The notes below the pieces were generated by a model. It was given only the letters and a program-made list of their open reading frames with translations, searched no databases and was not told the origin of the DNA. A DNA stretch of 64,000 nucleotides, taken from positions 62,001 through 126,000 of the forward strand of contig CAVXEW010000007.1 in the NCBI GenBank assembly GCA_963760965.1, given 5' to 3'. Positions 58,441-64,000 of the stretch are shown one piece after another. Source of the DNA: Pararhizobium_B sp963760965. Lineage in GTDB: Bacteria > Pseudomonadota > Alphaproteobacteria > Rhizobiales > Rhizobiaceae. Each line of letters opens with the position of its first letter. The stretch's first letter is position 1. A program made the translations under genes and the position numbers.

Positions 58441-59838
58441 ATGCTCAATAGGATTAATCGGAAATTGACCCGCTTCGCGGCGGGCTGGTCCATCGCGCTT
58501 GCAGCTCTTCCGGTCGGGGCCGCGGAAGCGCATGTCAAATGGTTCGCGCCCTACATCGTCGGCGCGGCACCACAGCCGATCTCGCAGACAATGACAAATG
58601 TCTGGTTCTGGACAGGCGTGGCTCTGGTGCTTGTCTTCTTCATGCTGACAAGGGCCCTCGAGGCCGGCCGCGCGGGCGAAACAGTGCTCGTATGGATGGA
58701 CCGCGCCAGCGAACCGCTATGGACCCGTCTGGATGACTTCATGCGTGTGGTCATCGGCGCATTCTTCGTCGCGATCTTCTCGGTAGGCGGCATCTATCTG
58801 ACACCGGACCTCCAGACCCCGGCAGAATGGGTCTCCTGGCTGCAGCTGATGATCGCCTTCGGCGTCCTCTTCCGCCGCACGATGCCCTTGTCGGCTGCCG
58901 GGATCATCCTTCTCTGGCTTCTGGCGCTGCGGGACTATTCGTTCTTCCATCTGCTCGATTATCTGGCGCTCGGTGTCGCCATAGCGGCCTATCTCGTGCT
59001 CGCGGCGTCACGGAACGAAGAATTGCGCAAGCACCGCTTCGAAGTCCTGCGCTGGGGCGTTGCCATCGCCCTGATGTGGTCGAGCCTCGAAAAGTTCGCC
59101 TATCCGGAATGGTTCTATCCGCTGGTCGAGCAGAAGCCGTTCCTGACATTCGGCCTCCCGCGCGACATGTTCATCCCGATGGCGGGCGTCGCCGAGTTCA
59201 CCATGGGCTTCGGCCTGCTCTGGACGCCGCTCGTCAGGCGGCTTTCGGCGATCGCCCTCTTCGTCATCTTCAACGCGGCCGTCTATCCATTCGGCCGGAT
59301 CGACCTCGTCGGCCACGCGCTGATCATGGCGATCATCATAGCGATCGCCGTCGACCATACGCGAGAACTCCATTTCCTGCCGAAGATCCGCCAGGCCTTC
59401 GCCGGCGTTCCGGCCAGCCTCGCCGCGGCTCTGGTCATCTTTTTCGGCTTGTACTGGGGCCTGCACTTCGCCTTCTACGGAGGGCAGGCACAGAAGATCG
59501 CCTCCGCCGTGGACCGCACCACGCACATCGAGGATACGCTCCAGCCAGCCAAGTCCGGAAAGGCAGATCAGGCCATGGTCGAGGACTACCGGAAGGGCAT
59601 GAAGGCGATGCGCTCGGCGATGGCCAAAGGGGTCGAAAACCCCGATCCCGATGCCGCCTTCCTCCTCGGCATGATTCCTCACCACCAGGGTGCGGTCGAC
59701 ATGTCGGAAGTGGAGCTGAAGTACGGCTCCAGCCCCAAGGCCAGGGAACTTGCCAGGCACATCATCGCCGAACAGAAGATGGAGATCGAGTTGATGAAGG
59801 GCTGGGTGGCGCGAATGGGGCTTCAGGCAAGCCGATAG
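58441..59838 (+). CDS. Multi-helix membrane protein with C-terminal DUF305 domain
   Basis: A 465-residue protein. A signal-like N-terminus (WSIALAALPVGAAEAHVKW) is followed by about nine membrane helices (VWFWTGVALVLVFFMLTRAL; LALGVAIAAYLVLAASRN; ALIMAIIIAIAVDHTRELHF). The C-terminal 110 residues are a DUF305 domain with the ligand-like motif LLGMIPHHQGAVDMSEVELK, a periplasmic helical bundle often linked to copper or metal stress. GGAGAATGGGAA precedes the ATG. A strong hairpin follows the stop, and a COG4315 gene is next. Confidence 0.85.
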   Translation: MLNRINRKLTRFAAGWSIALAALPVGAAEAHVKWFAPYIVGAAPQPISQTMTNVWFWTGVALVLVFFMLTRALEAGRAGETVLVWMDRASEPLWTRLDDFMRVVIGAFFVAIFSVGGIYLTPDLQTPAEWVSWLQLMIAFGVLFRRTMPLSAAGIILLWLLALRDYSFFHLLDYLALGVAIAAYLVLAASRNEELRKHRFEVLRWGVAIALMWSSLEKFAYPEWFYPLVEQKPFLTFGLPRDMFIPMAGVAEFTMGFGLLWTPLVRRLSAIALFVIFNAAVYPFGRIDLVGHALIMAIIIAIAVDHTRELHFLPKIRQAFAGVPASLAAALVIFFGLYWGLHFAFYGGQAQKIASAVDRTTHIEDTLQPAKSGKADQAMVEDYRKGMKAMRSAMAKGVENPDPDAAFLLGMIPHHQGAVDMSEVELKYGSSPKARELARHIIAEQKMEIELMKGWVARMGLQASR

Positions 59839-59862
59839 GCTGAAATGCCTGGCAGCAACGGA

Positions 59863-59890
59863 AAGGCGGGACGCAGTAGCGTTCCGCCTT
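59863..59890 (+). terminator. Hairpin terminator after the DUF305 gene
   Basis: A 12-base-pair stem with one G-T pair (AAGGCGGGACGC with GCGTTCCGCCTT) and an AGTA loop, 24 bases after the stop codon. The following sequence is only moderately T-rich. Confidence 0.6.
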
Positions 59891-60087
59891 CTTGCCGTTA
59901 CAGATTCATTCAGCCAACCCCTCGTGCTGTCGCCGCAGGTCGGCTTCGCTCAACAGGGACGCTGTGATCTCCACCGCACGGCTGCATTCGCCTTCGAGAA
60001 TGCGAGGACAGGAATAATTCTCCACCAGCGGTGTTAATGCGACAGGCGACCATAGCGAGGCCGCCGCCAACAGAAGGGGAAATTGAG

Positions 60088-60480
60088 ATGCTGATCCGTT
60101 CCGCAATCCTTGCCACGGCCGCGTTGGTGCTGGCCGTTCCGTTCGCGCAGGCCGACGACTATGCAAACGGCGCAGTCAAGTCGATGAAGACGGACAAGGG
60201 CGAGATCCTGACCGACGCCAAGGGCATGGCGCTCTACGTCTACGACAAGGATTCGAAGGGCAAGTCCGCGTGCTACGGCAGTTGCGCGGCGAACTGGCCG
60301 CCGCTGACGGCCGCGAGAGGGGCGAAGGCGCACGGAGACTTCTCCCTCGTTACGCGCAAGGGCGGCAAGCACCAGTGGGCCTATGACGGCAAGCCGCTTT
60401 ACCTGTGGAAGAACGACAGGAAGCCCGGAGACATGACCGGTGACGGCGTCGCCGGCGTATGGCATCTCGCCAAGGAATAG
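60088..60480 (+). CDS. COG4315-type secreted repeat protein
   Basis: A 130-residue exported protein. It has a cleavable signal peptide (MLIRSAILATAALVLAVPFA, then QA) and two short repeats of the PF03640 type: GMALYVYDKDSKGKSACYG with the two-cysteine segment CYGSCAANWPPL, and KPLYLWKNDRKPGDMTGDG. The start at 60088 follows AGAAGGGGAAATTGAG. An ECF sigma gene starts 7 bases downstream, so the protein may be a target or the stress reporter of that sigma system. Confidence 0.85.
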   Translation: MLIRSAILATAALVLAVPFAQADDYANGAVKSMKTDKGEILTDAKGMALYVYDKDSKGKSACYGSCAANWPPLTAARGAKAHGDFSLVTRKGGKHQWAYDGKPLYLWKNDRKPGDMTGDGVAGVWHLAKE

Positions 60481-60487
60481 TGCGTCG

Positions 60488-60994
60488 ATGTCGCGCTTCC
60501 TGGACGAAGTCGAGGCGTGCGTGCCTTCGCTCAGGCGTTTCGCCCGTGCCCTCACGCACGAGGCCGACCAAGCCGACGACCTCGTTCAGGACTGCCTTGA
60601 GCGGGCGATCCGCAAGAAGCGTCTCTGGCGGCCGACCGGCACGGTGCAATCCTGGCTCTTCCGCATCCTCGTCAACCTGCACCGCAACGACCTCAGGCGC
60701 GCGCGGCGCAGGCCCGTCCTTGTGCCGATCGACGGCATTGCCGCCGAACCGCAGGGCGAGCCCGCCCAGCCCGCCCGCTTGGCGCTAGCGGAAACGCAGA
60801 GGGCCCTGCAAGCGCTTCCCGTCGACCAGCGCGAGGCGCTGCTCTTGGTTGCACTCGAGGGTCTGACCTACGCTGAAGCGGCCAAGGTTCTCGGCATTCC
60901 GAGAGGCACGCTGATGTCGCGAATTTCCCGCGCCCGCTCGACCTTGCGCGACATGACGGAGAACCCGAAACCGCGACTGAGGACGGTCAGATGA
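60488..60994 (+). CDS. ECF-type RNA polymerase sigma factor
   Basis: A 168-residue ECF sigma factor. Region 2 is FARALTHEADQADDLVQDCL and VQSWLFRILVNLHRNDLRRA. Region 4 is LEGLTYAEAAKVLGIPRGTL, then SRISRARSTLRDM. It would direct transcription of an envelope/oxidative stress set, likely including its own operon. The stop overlaps the anti-sigma start (ATGA), coupling their translation. The group assignment among ECF families is not clear. Confidence 0.9.
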   Translation: MSRFLDEVEACVPSLRRFARALTHEADQADDLVQDCLERAIRKKRLWRPTGTVQSWLFRILVNLHRNDLRRARRRPVLVPIDGIAAEPQGEPAQPARLALAETQRALQALPVDQREALLLVALEGLTYAEAAKVLGIPRGTLMSRISRARSTLRDMTENPKPRLRTVR

Positions 60995-61761
60995 GATCCG
61001 ACGACCATTCAGTTTCCGAGGCCGACCTGATGGCCTATGTCGACGGCGAACTGGACGAAGTCCAGCGCGCCATAGTCGAAGTCCACCTGGCAAGGCACCC
61101 GGAGGATGCCGCCACCGTCGCAGCATTGCGGAAGCAGAACGACGCGATCCGCGCCCTTTACGGTCCAGTCGCGGCTGAGCCCGTCCCCTCCCGGCTCAAC
61201 CTTCGCTGGATCACCGAAGCGCATACCGCCAGGCCCCCTGTAATGCCTCTAGCGGCAGTTCTCCTGCTCTGCCTCGGCCTGGGCGCGGCAGCTGGCTGGT
61301 ACGGGCGTTCGGCTTTCGGACCACCCGCCTCGGCGGCATCGAACCTTGTCAACGAAGCAATCGACGCGCACCGCCTCTATGCGCGCGAGGTTTTCCATCC
61401 CGTCGAGGTGAAGGCCAACCAGAGCGCCCATCTTTCGACCTGGCTGTCGCACCGGCTCAACCGGAAGCTCTCCGTTCCGGATCTCGACTCTCTCGGGTTT
61501 CATCTCGTCGGCGGACGACTGCTCCCGGCGGGTGACACGCCGGCCGCCCAGTTCATGTACGAAGACGGCCAGGGACGGCGCGTCACCCTCTACGTCATTC
61601 CCACCTCGCACGAGCCGGAAACCGCCTTCCGATACGTGACCCGATCGAACACGGAAGCCTTCTACTGGCGCGACGAGGCGATCGCCTGCGCGCTTGTCGG
61701 CGACCTGCCGCGCGAGGACCTGCATCGGCTGGCGTTGCAAAGCTACCGCCAACTCGGCTGA
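60991..61761 (+). CDS. Anti-sigma factor, single-helix membrane protein
   Basis: A 256-residue protein. The cytoplasmic N-terminus (SEADLMAYVDGELDEVQRAI, then EVHLARHPEDAATVAALRKQ) resembles the zinc-finger-like anti-sigma domain but lacks the usual HxxxCxxC. A membrane helix (PLAAVLLLCLGLGAAAGWYG) lies near residue 95, followed by a periplasmic domain of about 140 residues with TLYVIPTSHEPETAFRYVTR. It would hold the ECF sigma at the membrane until a signal releases it. Confidence 0.85.
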   Translation: MRSDDHSVSEADLMAYVDGELDEVQRAIVEVHLARHPEDAATVAALRKQNDAIRALYGPVAAEPVPSRLNLRWITEAHTARPPVMPLAAVLLLCLGLGAAAGWYGRSAFGPPASAASNLVNEAIDAHRLYAREVFHPVEVKANQSAHLSTWLSHRLNRKLSVPDLDSLGFHLVGGRLLPAGDTPAAQFMYEDGQGRRVTLYVIPTSHEPETAFRYVTRSNTEAFYWRDEAIACALVGDLPREDLHRLALQSYRQLG

Positions 61762-61874
61762 ACCCGACACCTCCGCACCACATGCAGCCCTGTCCAGCCA
61801 CCACAGCAACTGCCCGTATGCCTCAAGGGTTCGATTGCGGAGCAGGACTGCCGGCGGCCTGCCGATCAGCGGGG

Positions 61875-62450
61875 TCAATCGCGACGTCTCGGTACCCGCC
61901 GCAGGCCGAGCATGCGCCGCAGGACCTCGTCCTTTCGATAAAAATGGTGCCAGAGCGCTGCCAGGACATGCAGCGCGGCGACCGTGGCAGCCAGGTAGGC
62001 GAGGCTCACGTGAACGGCCGACCAGAACTGCTCGCCTGCATCCGAGATGGGAAGCGGCAGGTCCGGCACCACGACGAGATCGAAGGCGTAGGTCGGGATC
62101 TTTAGCGGCGACGTCGAAGCGATCGCCCAGCCCGCGAGCGGAACCACGATAGTCAATGCATAGAGCATCACGTGTGCGGCGCGAGAGGCCCGCAGCTCCA
62201 TTCCGTTCAAGCCCCCCGGCGGGTCCGGCCTCATGCTCTTCAGCGTCCAGACAAGCCTTGGAACGGCGACGAGCAGGAACAGGATGCCAAGCGACTTGTG
62301 CCACTGGTAAAGCTCGAACTGGAGCATGGGGCGATTGGCCGTCGCCTGCGTCAGGTAGCCAAGCGGAATCTGACAGAGAAACAGGATTGCAACGATCCAG
62401 TGAAGAGCAACCGAGATGGTTCCGTAGGAATGCTCGTCGTTTCTCCACAG
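61875..62450 (-). CDS. Cytochrome b561, start unclear at an IS border
   Basis: A b-type cytochrome of the b561 family with four helices and haem-ligand histidines (VALHWIVAILFLCQIPLGYL, LYQWHKSLGILFLLVAVPRL, VHVSLAYLAATVAALHVLAA). The first ATG in frame is at 62327, but similarity starts earlier, at WRNDEHSYGTISV (62447), where no start codon exists. The left end of an IS256-type element begins about 15 bases further upstream, so the insertion has probably removed the natural start and promoter. It would transfer electrons in the membrane. Confidence 0.75.
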   Translation of the reverse strand: MWRNDEHSYGTISVALHWIVAILFLCQIPLGYLTQATANRPMLQFELYQWHKSLGILFLLVAVPRLVWTLKSMRPDPPGGLNGMELRASRAAHVMLYALTIVVPLAGWAIASTSPLKIPTYAFDLVVVPDLPLPISDAGEQFWSAVHVSLAYLAATVAALHVLAALWHHFYRKDEVLRRMLGLRRVPRRRD

Positions 62451-62518
62451 ATCGTGCCCCGTGGCGTGGTGTAGCTGACGGCGTTGATCGCCGTGCCTTC
62501 CGGCATGGGCCGGGCTGA

Positions 62519-63760
62519 TCAGCGCGCCACGGCCGGCAGGCTGACGAGCGGATCATCGCCCATCTGGCTGATGGTCTCAAGCGTCATGTAGCGGGCGCGC
62601 TGCACGGCCCACTCATCGTTCTGCTCGAGGAGCAGTGCGCCGACGAGGCGGACGATGGCGTCGTCGTTGGGAAAGATGCCGACGACGTCGGTGCGCCGCT
62701 TGATCTCGCCATTTATGCGCTCGATCGGGTTTATGCTGTGAAGCTTGGCGCGGTGTTCCTTCGGGAAGCTCATGTAGGCGAGCACGTCATGCTCGTTCGG
62801 CGGGCAAACGATTCACTGGATCGTTTGCTTTTTCGCCTCACCGTCCATGATGGCGGCAAGCTTCGGCACTTTCGGCCGGATCTGGTCGGCGACGGCGCGC
62901 CACTGGGTGCTTGCCGCCTCTGGCGTCTCCTGGGCAAACGCGGTGGCGATGAAGGCCGAGACGACACGCCGCCCGCTCTTTCCGGCATGTGCGAGCACGT
63001 TGCGGGCGAAATGAACTCGGCAGCGTTGCCAGGTGGCGCACAGCACCTTGGATACGGCCGCCTTGATGCCTTCGTGAGCGTCGGAGACGACAAGCTTGAC
63101 GCCTCTCAAGCCCCGGCGAGTCAGCTTGCGCAGGAACTCCGTCCAGATCGGTTCGGCCTCCGAGGTGCCGACCTCCATGCCGAGCACCTCGCGCCGGCCG
63201 TCACTGTTGACACCGACGGCGATGATGACCGCGACGGAAACGATGCGGCCGCCGCGGCGCACCTTTAGATAGGTGGCGTCGATCCAAAGGTATGGCCAAT
63301 CGCCCTCGATCGGCCGCTCGAGGAAGGCCTTCACCTTGCCGTCGATCTCCTCGCACAGGCGCGACACCTGGCTTTTCGACACGCCACTCATGCCCATCGC
63401 CCTGACCAGATCGTCGACCGAGCGCGTCGAGATGCCCTGGATGTAAGCTTCCTGGATGACAGCTGTGAGCGCCTTTTCCGCCATGCGGCGCGGCTCCAGG
63501 AAACTCGGGAAATAGCTTCCCTTCCGGAGCTTCGGAATGCGCAGCTCGACGGTGCCGGCGCGTGTTTCCCAGTCGCGGTCGCGATAGCCGTTGCGCTGCG
63601 CGGTCCTGAGCGGGTTCTTCTCGCCATAGCCGGCACCCGTTGCAGCCCCGACCTCTATCTCCATCAACCGCTCGGCGGCAAAGCCGATCATCTCGCGCAG
63701 GAGATCGGCGTCAGGGGTCTTCTCCACCAGCGCACGCAGGTTCATCATGTCGCCGGTCAT
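62519..63760 (-). pseudogene. IS256-family transposase, broken by a palindromic insertion
   Basis: Rhizobial Mutator-type transposase, about 400 residues when whole. The first 315 residues (TGDMMNLRALVEKTPDADLL; DDE aspartates in YLWIDATYLKVRRGG and LVVSDAHEGIKAAVSKV) run from 63760 to 62813. The last 88 (SINPIERINGEIKRRTDVVG with the catalytic glutamate) are in another frame from 62785 to 62519. Between them an extra ~40 bases with a perfect palindrome interrupt the codons after LAAIMDG. The element is therefore probably immobile unless helped in trans. Confidence 0.85.
62804..62828. repeat. Palindromic repeat inserted in the transposase
   Basis: A perfect 9-base inverted repeat (GCAAACGAT...ATCGTTTGC) around a 7-base loop, followed by a short T-run and CGCCTCACCGTCCATGA. 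It lies at the point where the transposase frame breaks, and recalls small mobile palindromes of rhizobial genomes. Confidence 0.6.
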
Positions 63761-63905
63761 CGGTGCTTCCTTCGAATCGAGTTGGTTTCAGCAACCCGAC
63801 CTTGACCGAAAGAACATCGATGACCATCCGCTACGCCGCCCGCTCGCTACGGCGCTGTGGAGGGCGCGCTCGCGAGCGGCTGCGCTACCGCCGAGCTACA
63901 CCACT

Positions 63906-64000
63906 CGGTGGGACATGACCTCTCCACACGGCTCGGGTCCTTCCCTCGGGTGATGCGGGTCGTTGTCGTCACATCTGCCCCAATGCTGTTATGACCGATG
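63906..64000. other. Right end of the window, nothing recognised
   Basis: 95 bases after the IS right border. Too short to call. Confidence 0.3.

Larger units (their letters stand above)
62465..63905. mobile_element. IS256-family insertion sequence
   Basis: About 1.44 kb containing a Mutator-type transposase gene on the minus strand. Possible terminal inverted repeats: GTGGTGTAGCT at 62466-62476 and its reverse complement at 63894-63904, with a few further matching bases. It inserted next to or into the 5' end of the cytochrome b561 gene. Exact borders and target duplication were not resolved. Confidence 0.7.

Noticed and set aside
63830..63930. Possible tRNA near the IS right end (GCTACACCACTCGG)
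   Set aside because: No cloverleaf or T-arm could be drawn; the block fits better as the IS terminal inverted repeat.

Overview
The window looks like an accessory region (plasmid or genomic island) of a GC-rich alphaproteobacterium of the Hyphomicrobiales (Rhizobium/Sinorhizobium type). The evidence is the rhizobial IS256-type transposase, DUF982, DUF1326/DUF2182 and DUF3775 proteins, the codon use, and many FixK/FNR-type palindromes (TTGAT-N4-ATCAA or GTCAA). No rRNA, tRNA, CRISPR array or replication origin was seen.

Layout. 1-5.1 kb: an amino-acid catabolic group (cysteate lyase/D-cysteine desulfhydrase, DegT-type aminotransferase and racemase on the minus strand; a divergent LysR regulator and an amidase on the plus strand), several members frameshifted. 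5.3-6.1 kb: a lone tyrosine recombinase and a dispersed repeat. 6.1-34.7 kb: a dense stress/low-oxygen survival island. It holds a groEL-flavodoxin-HhH protein-Mg P-type ATPase operon, two SPW membrane proteins, nicotinamidase (pncA) and nicotinate phosphoribosyltransferase (pncB), a HAD-phosphatase/P-loop ATPase fusion, an archease-rtcB operon, a ZIP transporter, PolX, an HPF-cold-shock fusion, an HhH-glycosylase-like protein, GYD and CapA-like proteins, a hydrolase-phosphoribosyltransferase pair, acetyl-CoA synthetase, Hsp20, a PAS protein and a DegP-type protease. FixK/FNR-like boxes sit at or near the start of most of these units. The gene content resembles the Mycobacterium tuberculosis DosR dormancy regulon, apparently under an Fnr/FixK-family regulator that is not encoded here.

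34.9-39.5 kb: mobile-DNA debris (first copy of a 1.28 kb direct repeat with a PNPOx-family gene, short solo IS ends, an integrase remnant, a ClC fragment) around a DUF475/TerC-like protein and a UPF0114/YqhA protein. 39.5-44.6 kb: a 1095-aa SAM-cyclase-ATPase-TPR protein and a DUF2182-DUF1326 pair. 45.3-53.3 kb: the kdpFABCDE potassium operon with an extra 27-aa membrane peptide upstream; kdpA, B, C, D and E all carry frameshifts although the residues remain well conserved, so sequencing error or very recent decay is likely. 53.7-57.8 kb: DUF982, two Hsp20 genes and the second copy of the 1.28 kb repeat. 58.4-61.8 kb: a DUF305 membrane protein, a COG4315 secreted protein and an ECF sigma/anti-sigma pair. 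61.9-63.9 kb: cytochrome b561 abutted by an IS256-type element whose transposase is broken by a palindromic repeat.

As a system, the island appears to prepare cells for oxygen limitation: protein folding (GroEL, Hsp20, DegP), ribosome hibernation (HPF), RNA and DNA end repair (RtcB/archease, PolX/HhH), NAD salvage (PncA/PncB), acetate activation (Acs) and ion homeostasis (MgtA-like, ZIP, Kdp). Functions come from motif reading without database searches.
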